From Dastarcus helophoroides (taxonomy: Eukaryota; Arthropoda; Insecta; Coleoptera; Bothrideridae), in contig CM053327.1 of NCBI GenBank assembly GCA_028583605.1, positions 46,588,010 through 46,652,009 of the forward strand: a stretch of DNA of 64,000 bases, in the 5' to 3' direction. The notes below the pieces were generated by a model. That model saw only the letters and a program-made list of their open reading frames with translations, was not told the DNA's origin and ran no database searches. The stretch's first letter is position 1; the number at the start of each line of letters is the position of its first letter. A program made the translations under genes and the position numbers. This document shows positions 30,890-43,123 of this stretch, in pieces.

Positions 30890-32866
30890 AGAAATTCTTA
30901 GTAAAGTCGAATTTTTCAAAAGATTTAATTTACAAAAATGTCGAAATCTTCAATTGTAGTTGGAAGTAATCGAAGTTATAATAACTTGATTTAAAAAGAG
31001 AAAACTTCGAGAAGAAACTAACATTTGAAAAAAGACTGACATTTTCAAAAAAAAACTTTGAATGAAGATCAAAATTACTAAAAAGTCGAAATTTTCAAAT
31101 TAGTCGAAATTCTAAGGGGTCAAAATTTTCAAAAAACGAAGACATCTACAGAAAAAGTTAACAGTTTGGAAAAAAGGTCAAAATATAAAGATAAAAGTGG
31201 AAATTTTGAAGAAAGGTCAACATTTTCAAAAAGTCGAAATTTTGAATAATGTTCCAGAAAAAAGTTAAAACTGCGAGAAAAAAATAAATTCAAAATAAAG
31301 TCGATTTAAAAATAAATGGAAATATTGATAAAGCGTCCGCATTTTCAAAAATATGAATATTTTGATAACAGTTTAAATTACCAAAAATAGAAATTCCTAA
31401 TAAAGTCGAATTTTTCAAAAAATTAAATTCACAAAAATGTCGAAATCTTGAATAATTGTAGTTGGAAGTAATCGAAATAATAATAACTTAATTTAAAGAA
31501 AGAAAACTTCGAGAAGAAGCTAACATTTTGAAAAAAGACTGACATTTTCAAAAAAAAACTTTGAATGAAGATCAAAATTACTAAAAAGTCGAAATTTTCA
31601 AACTAATCGAAATTTTAAGGGGTTAAAATTTTCAAAAAAACGAAGATATCTACAGAAAAAGTTAACAGTTTGGAAAAAAGGTCAAAATATAAAGATAAAA
31701 GTGGAAATTTTGAAAAAGGTCAACATTTTCAAAAAGTCGAAATTTTGAATAATGTTCCAGAAAAAAGTTAACACTGCGAGAAAAAAATAAATTCAAAATA
31801 AAGTCAATTTAAAAATAAATGGAAATATTGTTAAAGCGTCCGTATTTTCAAAAATGTGAATATTTTGATAACAGTTTAAATTACCAAAAATAGAAATTCC
31901 TAATAAAGTCGAATTTTTCAAAAAATTAAATTTACAAAAATGTCGAACTCTTAAATAATTTTAGTTGGAAGTAATCGAAGTAATAATAACTTAATTTAAA
32001 AAGAAAAAACTTCGAAAAGAAGCTAACGTTTTGAAAAAAGACTGACGTTTGCAAAAGAAAACTTTGAATGAAGATCAAAATTACTAAAAAGTCGAAATTT
32101 TCAAATTAATCGAAATTTTAAGGGGTTAAAATTTTCAAAAAACGAAGACATCTACAGAAAAAGTTAACAGTTTGGAAAAAAGGTCAAAATATAAGGATAA
32201 AAGTGGAAATTTTGAAGAAAGGTCAACATTTTCAAAAGTCGAAATTTTGAATAATGTTCCAGAAAAAAGTTAACACTGCGAGAAAAAAATAAATTCAAAA
32301 TAAAGTCAATTTAAAAATAAATGGAAATATTGATAAAGCGTCCGCATTTTCAAAAATGTGAATATTTTGATAACAGTTTAAATTACCAAAAATAGAAATT
32401 CCTAATAAAGTCGAATTTTTCAAAAAATTAAATTTTCAAAAATGTCGAACTCTTAAATAATTTTAGTTGGAACTAATCGAAGTAATAATAACTTAATTTG
32501 AAAAGAAAAAACTTCGAGAAGAAGCTAACATTTTGAAAAAAGACTGACGTTTGCAAAAGAAAACTTTGAATGAAGATCAAAATTACTAAAAAGTCGAAAT
32601 TTTCAAATTAATCGAAATTCTAAGGGGTCAAAATTTTTAAAAAACGAAGACATCTACAGAAAAAGTTAACAGTTTGGAAAAAAGGTCAAAATAGAGAGAT
32701 AAAAGTGGAAATTTTGAAAAAAGGTCAACATTTTCAAAAAGTTGAAATTTTGAAAACAATTTAGATTACCAAAAATAGAAATTATTAATAAAGTCGAATT
32801 TTTCAAAAAATTAAATTTAAAAATGTCGAAATATTTAATAAGTCTAGTTGGAAGTAATCGAAGTAA
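30890..32866 (+). repeat. ~500-bp satellite array, plus orientation (four units)
   Basis: Units start at AGAAATTC near 30890, 31389, 31892 and 32394, the last shortened to ~384 bp, with a partial at 32778. Shared landmarks are GTAGTTGGAAGTAATCGA, AACGAAGACATCTACAG, AATAATGTTCCAGAAAAAAG and AAAGCGTCCGCATTTTC. The plus strand is purine-rich. Confidence 0.9.
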
Positions 32867-32972
32867 GCAACCTCTGTTGGGTTTTTTAATCTTTCTTCGT
32901 TTTAGGGGATAAGCTTTGTATTTCAATTTTTGAAGACAACCAAGGACCAGTCCCTTCCACCAAAAAAAAAAG
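32867..32972 (+). repeat. Family A half-copy ending the satellite array
   Basis: AAGCAACCTCTGTTGGGTT through TTTGTATTTCAATTTTTGA to CCTTCCACCAAAAAA. It is only the plus half and lacks the hairpin module. It marks the edge between the plus array and the pyrimidine-rich region. Confidence 0.7.
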
Positions 32973-33840
32973 GCAGTAATATGATAGATATCTTCAAGAA
33001 CTATGAATCAGAAGTTCTATCAGTATACTAAAGAAAATGATGAATTAAAATGTTCTCAATTTTTTTATTTTTTCGAACATTTCGCCTTTATTTTCAAAAT
33101 TTTAATTTCTTTCTCGAAATTCGCCTTTTTTTTTGTAATTTTTTTCAAATTTCAGCTTTATGAAAATTTCGAATTAACATTTCCATTCCTATTGGGTGGA
33201 ATTTTCTTCGCCAGTTGCTTCTTTCACGCAAATTAATCAAACTTCGCAAAGAAGATACAGAGAATATTAAAAATTTCGACTTTTTTCAAAATCCTTATCT
33301 CTTTTTTTGAAGAATTTATTTTCTAAATTTCGTCGTTTACGTAAAATTCTGACTTCTTTGGTAATTTAGTACTTTTTCTATTTTTTAAAAACTTAATGTT
33401 GACTTTTCTGAAAATGTTCATTTATTTTGAAAATTTTGATTCTATTTTGAACATTTTGATTTTTTGAAAATTTTGTTTTTTCTTTGAAAATTTCGACTTT
33501 TTGGTTATTTCGATCTATTCAAAATTTCAATTTTATTTTGCCTCTCAGCCTTTTTTCAAATTTAGATATTTCTCTCTGACTCTTTTGATCTTTTAAAAAT
33601 TTCGATTTTGAACTTTGACTTTTTTGAACATGTTGATTTCTTTGAAAATTTTGATTTTGCTTTGAAAATTTCGACTTTTTGTTTATTTTCATCTATTCAA
33701 GCTTTCAATTTTATTTTGAAAGTCTCAGCCTTTTTTAAAATTTAGACATTTCTCGGAATTTGTTTTGATCTCTTGAAAATTTCGATTTTGTCCCAAAATT
33801 TCAGCTTTTCAATTTAACTATTTGAACAATTCGACTTTAT
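32973..33840. repeat. Pyrimidine-rich degenerate repeat
   Basis: Low-complexity TTTTGAAAATTTTGA and TTTCGACTTTTTG words, with one ~200-bp internal duplication (TGAACATTTTGATTT..., TTTTATTTTG..TCTCAGCC at about 33.53 and 33.71 kb). No gene is seen. Confidence 0.6.
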
Positions 33841-35400
33841 TAGGAATTTCTATTTTGGTAATTTAAACTGTTTTCAAAATATTCACATTTCTGAAAATGT
33901 GGACCCTTTAACAACATTTCCGTTTATTTTTAATTCTACTTCATTTAAATTATTTTTTCTCGAAGATTTAACTTTTTCCTGGAACATTATTCAAAATTTC
34001 GACTTTTTAAAAATGTTGACCTTTTTTCAAAATTTCCACTTTCACCTTTATGTTTTGACCTTTTTTCCAAACTGTCAACTTTTTCTGTAGATGTCTTCGT
34101 TTTTTTGAAAATTTTGACCCCTTAAAATTTCGATTAATTTGAAAATTTCGACTTTTTAGTGATTCTAATCTTCATTGAAAGTTTTCTTTTGCAAACGTCA
34201 GTCTTTTTTCAAAATGTTAGCTTCTTCTCGAAGTTTTCTCTTTTTAAATTAAATTATTATTACTTCGATTACTTTCAACTACAATTATTCAAGAGTTCGA
34301 CATTTTTGTAAATTTAATTTTTTGAAAAATTCGACTCTATTAGGAATTTCTATTTTTGGTAATTTAAACTGTTTTCAAAATATTCACATTTCTGAAAATG
34401 TGGACCCTTTAACAACATTTCCGTTTATTTTTAATTCTACTTCATTTAAATTATTTTTTTACTCGAAGATTTAACTTTTTCCTGGAACATTATTCAAAAT
34501 TTCGACTTTTTGAAAATGTTGACCTTTTTTCAAAATTTCCACTTTCACCTTTATATTTTGACCTTTTTTCCAAACTGTCAACTTTTTCTGTAGATGTCTT
34601 CGTTTTTTGAAAATTTTGACCCCTTAAAATTTCGATTAATTTGAAAATTTCGACTTTTTAGTAATTCTGATTTTCATTCAAAGTTTTCTTTCGGAAATGT
34701 CACCCTTTTTTCAAAATGTTAGCTTCTTCTCGAAGTTTTATCTTTTTAAATTAAATTATTATAACTTCGATTACTTCCAACTACAATTATTCAAGATTCC
34801 GACATTTTTGTATATTTAATTTTTTGAACAATTCAACTTTTTTAAGAATTTCTATTTTTGGATATTGAAACTTTTTTAAAATATTGACATTTTGGAAATT
34901 GTGGACCTTTTTTCAACGTTTCCATTTGTCCAAGATCGACTTTTTTTTAAATTCTTTTTTTTCTCGAAGTTTTAACTTTTTACTGTAACTATTCCTGGAA
35001 TTATTCAAAATTTCGACCTTTTGAAAATGTCGACTTTTTTTTAAATTTCCGCTTTTACCTCTATATTTTGACCTTTTTTTTAATCTGTTAACTTTTCTGT
35101 AGATGTCTTCGTTTTTTGAAAATTTTGATCCCTTAGAATTTTGATTAATTTGAAAATTTGGACTGCTTAGTAATTTTGATCTTCATTCAAAGTTTTATTT
35201 TAGAAATGTCAGTCTTTTTTCAAAATGTTAGCTTCTTCTCGAAGTTTTCTTTCTTTAAATTAAGTTATTATTATTTCGATTACTTCCAACTACAATTATT
35301 CAAGAGTTCGACATTTTTGTAAATTTAATTTTTTGAAAAAATTCGACTTTATTAGGAATTTCAAAATGTTATCTTCTTCTAGAAGTTTTATCTTTTTAAG
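33841..35400 (-). repeat. ~490-515-bp satellite array, inverted orientation (three units)
   Basis: Reverse complement of the array at 30.9-32.9 kb: GGAATTTCTATTTT recurs near 33852, 34341 and 34834, and each unit has CTGTAGATGTCTTCGTTTT and TTACTTTCAACTACAATTATT. With the plus array it forms a large inverted pair about 1 kb apart. Confidence 0.88.
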
Positions 35401-35423
35401 TTCAATTATTATTACTTCGATCT

Positions 35424-35500
35424 TAGAGCAACCTTTGTTGTGTTTTTTAATCTTTCTTGGTTTCAGGGGACAATTTTGGTATTTCAATTTTTGAATATTT
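35424..35500 (+). repeat. Family A half-copy
   Basis: TTAGAGCAACCTTTGTTGTG to GGGGACAATTTTGGTATTTC. Plus half only, at the outer edge of the inverted satellite array. Confidence 0.65.
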
Positions 35501-36639
35501 CTATTACTTCAAGATTTGACTTTATCTAATTTGACTTTATTTGAATAATTCCACTTTTTTGGACATTTTCTCTTCCTCTCCTTTTCTTAAATCTTTCACT
35601 TTAATTTCGAAATTTGGGTTCTTTTTTTTATATGTTTCTGTTTCTAGAAGTTTCATAAATTTCGTTAAAATATGTAGTCCAAATTTGAAATTCAAAGCAC
35701 TATTGGGAAAAGGCTCGTCGAAGCCTTGAAAAAAATTAAACTGCAGTCTTAAAAAAATTGGAATATTTAAAAAATTGTCGAATTTTCAAATTCGGCTTTG
35801 CATTTTGAAAGAATATTTTAAGTTTTAAGAAAAGAATTGAATGTTTCTAGGATTAAATTTGAAACTAAGTCGAAATATTTGGGCAAAATTTCAATAAGAA
35901 TAACTCGATATCTCAGGTGACAAAAAATGTCAGGTTAACTATCCAAAATTTAATTTTAATTCAACTGTATTCGACATTAAAAAAAAATAAGTCAAGATCT
36001 TGAGAGTCGAAGTGCAAGGAATTTTTAAGAAATCAACATAAATATAAGAATTAAATTTTAAAAAGTTTCAAAATTTCGAAAAACATCGCTTGGAAATTAA
36101 TATGTAAAAAAATAATAAATAATATTAATAATAAAAATAAAACTTTCCAATTTTTAAGATCAAAATCAAAATGTTGAGAATGCTATTGTAGTTTTCTGTA
36201 TGAAATGATTGGGTAATTCCCCGTGCGTTTATGTATATCGTCCATGTGGCGTACTTTCTTAACTAATTAATAAGGTTTATTCTATTGACGATACTCACCT
36301 TTTAAATTTAATTGATGACAAATTACCTATGTAATTGAAATATTTAAATTAAAATGTGTTCTCAGGTTCCAAGAACGATCTTACACAACAACAACACAGA
36401 CAGAAAGTGCAACAGGCGGTTTTAATCGTAATCTTGTTGCCTTCCTGTGTATAAATTTTAGTCTATCGTGTGTATAAAGTGAAAACCTTGAAACCTTGCA
36501 GTTTGCAGTCAGTATTTTTCAACGTTCAAAAATAAAAGTGGATGTAAACACTAGGCAATACATAATACTCACCTGTATTTCCCGCGCAACCACATTCCAA
36601 TATAGTAGGCAACATCTCAATTCGATCTCATACTAGTCG
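35501..36639. other. Low-copy AT-rich DNA
   Basis: 35.5-36.2 kb is degenerate AT-rich sequence. 36.2-36.6 kb is less biased and low-copy, with a TATAAA at 36473 and a TCAGT 36 bp later, but no gene follows that I can support. Confidence 0.45.
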
Positions 36640-37862
36640 ATTGGGCGAAATTTCGTTTTTTTTCTCAAATTTCAACTTTTTTCTCTAAATTTTGACCTTA
36701 ATATAGAAATTTCTACATTTTTCTGGAAATTTCGACTTTACATTCAAAATTTCGACTTTAAATTCAAAATTTCGACTTTTTTTCGAAATTTCAACTTTTT
36801 TTTCTCAAAATTTCGACTTTTTTCTCGAAATTTCCATTTTTAATCAAATGTCGACTTTTTCTCGAAATTTCGACGTTTTTTTACAAATGTCGACTTTTTT
36901 CTTAAATTTCCACTTTTTTCTCGGAATTTCGACTTACGTTTTTCTCAAATTTTGACTCTTCTTCCCGAAATTTCGAGCTTGTAAGGTAGAAGTTTCGACT
37001 TTTTCTCAAATTTCGACTTTTTCCTTAAATTCCGACTTTTTTCTCGAAATTTTGATCTTAATCACGAAATTTCGATTTAGAACTCGAAATTTCGACTTTA
37101 AATTCAAAATTACGACTCTCTTTCTCAAATTTCTCAATGATCTCGAAATGTCTAAGAAAGAGACCAAAATTTGTTAATTAAAAATAGCAATATAGGTCGC
37201 ACCCTACTGCCAACTGTCAAGATTGTTGGGAAAGAGGAGTGGTGGGACGTAACTGTCGTCTGCCTAATTTAACCATAGAGTGTGCTTATTATAGAGCGAC
37301 TTACTCTCCAAATTTCGAAAAAAAATTCGATATCAAAGTCGAAATTTCGAGATTAAAGTCGAAATTTCAATATTAATCTTGGAATTTTAGGAAAAAAGTA
37401 GAAATTTCAAGAAAAAGTCGATTATTTTCGAGAAAAAAAGTCGAAATTTTGAGTGTAAAGTCGAAATTTCGGGTTTAAAGCCGAAATTTCGAGTTTAAAT
37501 CTGAAATTTCGAGATTAAAGTCGAAATTTCGAGAAAAAAAAGTCGAAATTTCGAAAAAAATCTACATTTTGAGAAAAAAGTCAAAATCTCTTAAAATATT
37601 TTTTAAATTAATGTCTTTTTAATTAGGAATAAATAATTAGAATATAAATATTAGTGTTTAAAATCCAAGAAAATACTTTCAAAACTAAACTACGCCAATC
37701 ATTGAATTTTTCTTTTATTAGAAATACTTAATAATTTCACCAATAAGGCGATTTATCGGGAATCGATCTTTCAGCACCCAATTTTATCGGGAATCGATAC
37801 TTTTGCTCACGATTCGAATCGATCCAAAAATCGATTATTTTAAAAAGGAAGCGACATCCCTA
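36640..37862. mobile_element. Short relative of the 5.3 kb hAT-like element
   Basis: Same order as the element at 20.1 kb: pyrimidine-rich arm (36.65-37.13 kb), low-copy spacer (CTACTGCCAACTGTCAAG at about 37205), purine-rich arm (37.3-37.6 kb) and the right end AATCGATCTTTCAGCACCC to GACATCCCTA. The left terminus is not clear. Its left arm is about 0.5 kb against 4.4 kb in the long copy. Confidence 0.65.
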
Positions 37863-38580
37863 AACAAATGTTCCGACAAGTACTGAAGAATTCACAGACG
37901 TCAAGCGTGTAACTCTTAGTACTACCACCTATTGGTCCATAGAGAAACTATGTTCATCTCCAACAATGTCGTATGCAAGTAGAATGCAACCTAAACTATA
38001 AATTCATGCAGCCCTCCAGGCGCGTGTAAAGTGGAATCATGGGTAGCTGAACTACCAACAGTTGAAACTCTGCCACCTAGCAAAGCGGTTGTTCTCTAGG
38101 AAACATTTCCCAGAAGACAAGGATTCTAATGCACAGATCAATAGGTTTGAATATTTATTAGATTCGAAGTTGGTGGAAACCAAATACCGGTTTCGATCTT
38201 GTTAGATCTCGTCAGTTTGGTATATCCAACTCGAATGCCAACAAATGTACAAGTAAGTACTAAAAAATTCACAGACATCAAGCGTGTGACTCTTAGTACT
38301 ACCACCTATTGGTTCATAGAGAAACTATATCCATCGTCAACAATGTCATATGCAAGTAGAATGCAACCTAAAATACATATTCATGCAGCCCTCCAGGCGG
38401 CGTGGTAGCTGAACTACCAACAGTTGAAACACTGCCACTTGGCGAAGCGGCTGCTCTCTAGGAAAAGTTCCCAGAAGACAAGGATTCTAATGCACAGATC
38501 TAACAAGATCGAGACCGATATTTGGTTTCCAAACTTCGAATCTAATAAATGTTCAAACCTATTGATCTGTGCATTAGATA
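37863..38580. repeat. Family C tandem dimer (~377-bp unit)
   Basis: Two head-to-tail units begin at about 37864 and 38240 (CAAATGT). Each holds TCACAGAC.TCAAGCGTGT, GCAAGTAGAATGCAACCTA, CAGCCCTCCAGG, CTGAACTACCAACAGTTGA, CCCAGAAGACAAGGATTC and GATCTAACAAGATCG. This shows the family has a satellite-like tandem form. Confidence 0.85.
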
Positions 38581-40043
38581 CATGTAGCTTAGGAATTGTG
38601 AACATTGAAAATGTTAATAACTATAAAAATATTTAAAGCAAACAAACTCCCCAGATAGAAACGAAAAAATATCTACTCGTATAAAAACTAAAAGGCAGAT
38701 AGACAGACAGTTTTTAAATATATTATTTTCTGAGAGTCTCTTCTTATAGGGTTGAGCCATTCGAGTTTTAGAACAGTTTTTCTGAAACTCGAGTAGTTAC
38801 TCGGTTGCTTCATTTAATAAAAGTTACGTCGCCGTCGTATTTGTTTACTTATTATTTTAAACCCAGATATAAATAACGCTATTAAGTAATGTAATGAGGA
38901 ATGAGCAGACGTATTTTAACCGTTACAGTACCATGCAAATAGAATTCAGTTGCACAAGTTCACATTTAAGTTTGTATGTTTCTTTATTAGAGTTTAACTA
39001 AAGCAAGGTTCAATTTAAATTATTGTTTTTAGTGCTGGCTTCACCATAATTTGCAAAATAAAAGTGTTGCTGGTTGATATTTCTATTGCATGTAATAAGA
39101 TGACAAATACTCTGAAACAACACTGATATAAATAAAATAAGATAAGAATTACAAAATGTATTATCTAGAGAATTTAGGATCATCGACAATGCAATGTGAT
39201 AATTTTTCTATCAGTTTTTATCAAATTTAACCAAATAATCGAACCAGACTGTCTACAATAGGTAAGTAAATATCCTTCATTTTCTATCATGTAAATAGAT
39301 TTTTATTTCACTTGGAATATTCATGAATTATGATGTTTTGTGCATTTACACTAGCGTTGCATTCTATCAGTGGCGTCTCGTACATGGCAAAATATATACC
39401 GAAAAAAAAACAATATGTCGATACTTTTTCAGTGTGTAATTGTTTTTAAATATTTAAATATGTTGTATTTATTAATATTATTGTTACACATTTTGACCAC
39501 TTTGGTTGCGGCTTTTATTGTATTTATTTAAATATAATTCTCTGGTTTAACGTTGCTTTTGCCAAAAAAAAATTTGAGAACATATCCCACCTTTAAGCGA
39601 GCTATGTCTGTGGATTTGCAAATTTTATACTTTACAAAAAAGTAAATCTACGTTGCATAAAACTACTTTACTTTTTCTTAGAATTTTAAGTTTAACGTTT
39701 AAATTTTATATAGAATCTCGAAATTCTTGCACTTTCGTTCTTAATCCTACAAGTTCGACTCTAATCTATGAATGTCGACTTTAAATTCAGAATTTCTATT
39801 TTCTCCTACTTTGTTGTAAAAATTTCGTAGAAAGTTAAAAATTCGAGTTTACTTTTGAAAATGGTTATTGGAAAAAAATCGAATTCTCGTGAAACAGTCT
39901 GAATTTATAGTCAGTTGGACAGTAAAATTGGTAGAGGTTTGCTCTGAAATTTTATATGCATTTATGTGGATTTTTAATGATAAGAATCTATTATTCTCCC
40001 CCAAGTGGTAACGGAAATATAAGAAAGGTGGAACGGGCTTATT
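38581..40043. other. Low-copy intergenic DNA
   Basis: The least repetitive stretch in the window: mixed-composition AT-rich DNA with no frame above about 60 codons and no recognisable exon. It ends at the hAT MITE copy. Confidence 0.5.
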
Positions 40044-40683
40044 CAGAGACTAAATAGACTGAACGTTTCAATGTTGTCTCATGCGTACAGTTGAAGCTAA
40101 AATCCGGGGAAGTGGGGAGGTGCATTCCACTGCTCTTTGATATGGTCGGATTAAGTAAAATTTATAAATACGAAACTTGCTGCGAAACGGTTCTAACGAT
40201 TTAGATGAAACTTTAGAATTAGGAGCTTTTGGACCAATAGGATAATTTTTATAAGTGTTTTTTGGTAAAAGTTCTGGAGAACTATTTTCAAAGACATCTT
40301 GGTTTAATAGTAAAATAATTTTCTTTCAATACGCGACGCCTGTGTACAATATTGTTAAGCCGGTGCTGTAAACACGTCATGATTGCAATGAAATGGCGAC
40401 GCGCGCATGCCGATGATTGAATATTTATATATTTTATTTTTACCTACCCAAAGAATGAAACTCTTGATTTTCCTTCACTAATGTGTTCACTGAGGTTTCA
40501 ACAATGATCCATAATACACTTCCCCATATTTACAGCCCATTTTCTTATAAAAAACCGATGTTATCTTCGCAAAGGTCTGTCAAATAATAAGAGGGCATTG
40601 CGAGCTAGATGGAGCTAGGCTTTCGCCAGGCTTTCAACTGGCTTCACTGCTTACTGTGTTACGTTCAGTCTATTTAGTCTCTG
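40044..40683. mobile_element. hAT-type MITE, second copy
   Basis: 640 bp, nearly identical to 10491-11131, with the same CAGAGACTAAATAGACTGAA ends. The flanks GGCTTATT and GTTCAAAC do not match; the right flank falls inside a family C copy, so the junction has been rearranged since insertion. Confidence 0.88.
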
Positions 40684-41040
40684 GTTCAAACCTATTGGGG
40701 TCTGTGCATTATATTTTTTTTAAGAAATTTTAAAGTTTTTCTATAATGCACAGACCAATAGGTTTGAACATTTATTAGATTCGAAGTTTGGAAATCAAAT
40801 ACCGGTTTCGATCTTGTTAGATCTCGTCAGTTTGGTATATCCAACTCGAATGCTAATAAATGTTCAAACCTATTGGTCTGTGCATTATAGAATCCTTGTC
40901 TTCTGGGAACTCTCCTAGAGAGCAACCGCTTCGCTAGGTGGCAGTGTTTCAACTGTTGGTAGTTGAGCTACATATGATTCCACTATACACGCCTGGAGGG
41001 CTGCATGAATTTGTAGTCTAGGTTGCATTCTTCTTGCATT
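40684..41040. repeat. Family C copy with foldback centre
   Basis: ACCAATAGGTTTGAACATTT at 40751 and its complement at 40858-40880 flank ACCGGTTTCGATCTTGTTAG. The standard body through CTAGGTGGCAGTG and GGAGGGCTGCATGAATTTG to GCATTCTTCTTGCA follows. Confidence 0.8.
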
Positions 41041-41700
41041 CTAAATTCTAAACAATCTGAAAAAAAAATATTTCCATTTCAAGGCTAAAGTGGAAATCTT
41101 TTAAAAAAAATCAAAGTTTCCGGAATCAAAATTACTATTTTAAGGTAAATAAAATCGTTAAACATTTTCTAAGATGTCGCCGTCTGCTCTAAAAATTTCA
41201 ATCCCAATTTCAAGATCCCAACTTTAACTTGGAATATAATGTTGTATTTTCCCTGAAATTTGTATTTGAAATTTAAAAATTTCAAGGTTAAATTTGAAAT
41301 ACGGAGATTTCAGTTAAAATTTTAAGAAAAAACCTTATTTTGGAATTTTAGGTAGTCGGCATCATATAAAATCATAAGAATTTAAATTTGGATTTCGAAA
41401 AAAATTGATGTACTAAAAAAGGTGGAATTTGAAAGAAAAAATTGGCAAAAAATCGAAAATTTGACCAATAACTTCAAAGAGAGATATCAAATTAGGAAAG
41501 GAAAATCGAAGTTTAAGGAAAGAAGTAAATTTGGAGTTCTCTAAAAAAAGTTCGAATTTCCAGAAATGAATTTGCAAATAAAAGTGTAAGGAAAGCCTCT
41601 TAACTTGAATGAAAAACACGCTACTGCTTTATTTCAAAGTTGCAATAGAGGATATTTTTTTTAAACTCGAAATTTTAAGAAAAGAAAAGAAATAGAGTAA
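41041..41700. other. Degenerate AT-rich DNA
   Basis: Low-complexity sequence with TTTCGA/AAATTTC words. No gene or clear repeat boundary. Confidence 0.5.
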
Positions 41701-41860
41701 TTTCTAAAATTGAAACACAGAACTTGTCCCCTGAAACCAAGAAAAATTAAAAAACACAACAAAGGTTGTGTTTTTTTAATTTTTCTTGGTTTCAGGGGAC
41801 AAGTTCTGTGTTTCAATTTTTGAAGATAACCAAGGACCAGTCCGTTCCATCAAACAGAGT
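41701..41860. repeat. Family A foldback, module deleted
   Basis: AAATTGAAACACAGAACTTG through ACAACAAAGGTTG meets its inverted complement directly (TTGTGTTTTTTTAATTTTTC to CAGTCCGTTCCATCAAA). The hammerhead-like centre is absent. Confidence 0.75.
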
Positions 41861-42204
41861 AATTTCTAGATAAAAGTCGAACTTTCAAAAAAAATGTCGA
41901 CAATTTTGATGAAAGATCGTGTTAAAATTTTAATTTGGTTTGAAATTTTGATAATAAAGTTAATATTCTCCAGAAAATGTGGAAATTGTTAGTTTCTAAT
42001 TTAATTTTTAAACAGAAATAAGTGACTAAGAGTAAACACTTAATTTTGAGATCAAAGTTTCACGGATTTGTGTAAAATTTTGAAAAAAAAATTGCAATTT
42101 CTAAGAAAAAATTCCAAACTTAGAAGTAAAATAAAAACTGTCATATGTACATAAATTCAACGAACCGAAATAAACCGATATTTTTTCCGGTTTTGCGTTT
42201 CTAT

Positions 42205-42965
42205 AGCCAAGCTGACAGCGTTAGAGCAACCTTTATTTGTTTTTTAATATTTTTTGGTTTCAGGGAACAAATTTGGTATTTCAATTTTTGGAAATATAAG
42301 AATCTGAAATTTAGGTTTAATACTACGTTACCAAAGTCATACTTGTGAAGTAGTTTCCAGTAGATAATTTCACAAATTAATAGTTCATAAAAAAAAGTAT
42401 TAATTCTCCAAAATTGTTAAGCAATTTGGCCCCAGTTGGTATCTGCTTTAAAATTTTGATGGAACGGACTGGTCCTTGGTTATCTTCAAAAATTGAAACA
42501 CAGAACTTGTCCCCTGAAACCAAGAAAGATTAAAAAATACAACAAGAGCAACCTTTGTTGTGTTTTTTAATCTTTCTTGGTTTCAGGGGACAAATTTGGT
42601 ATTTTAATTTTTGGAAATATAAGAATCTGAAATTTAGGTTTAATACTACGTTACCAAAGTCATACTTGTGAAGTAGTTTCCAGTAGCAGATAATTTCACA
42701 AATTAATAGTTCATAAAAAAAGTATTAACTCTCCAAAATTGTTAAGCAATTTGGCCCCAGTTGGTATCTGCTTTAAAATTTTGATGGAACGGACTGGTCC
42801 TTGGTTATCTTCAAAAATTGAAACACATAACTTGTCCCCTGAAACCAAGAAAGATTAAAAAATACAACAAGAGCAACCTTTGTTGTGTTTTTTAATCTTT
42901 CTTGGTTTCAGGGGACAAGTTCTGTATTTCAATTTTTGAAGATAACCAAGGACCAAGGACCAAGG
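42205..42965. repeat. ~323-bp tandem duplication containing family A foldbacks
   Basis: GGTATTTCAATTTTTGGAAA at 42275 recurs as GGTATTTTAATTTTTGGAAA at 42598. Between them lie TTTAATACTACGTTACCAAAG, GCAATTTGGCCCCAGTTGG and a module-less family A foldback. The two units are almost identical, so this is a recent duplication. It ends about 160 bp before the TRPA start codon and may reach the promoter or 5' UTR. Confidence 0.85.
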
Positions 42966-43123
42966 ACTTTCCACCAAACATGTGTGTGTGTGTTTCAATT
43001 TTTGCTTTAAAATATTTCCTTCGTTGCCATCGTTGGCAAATCCTCTTAAAATATTAACAATCTAAACATCTAAATTGTTTTAGATGACAGAAGCAACCAT
43101 CCCTTACTGATCCAAATCAATCA

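Noticed and set aside
36473..36515. TATA box plus initiator suggesting a gene start
   Set aside because: Spacing is long (38 bp) and no coding exon follows; such words occur by chance in AT-rich DNA.
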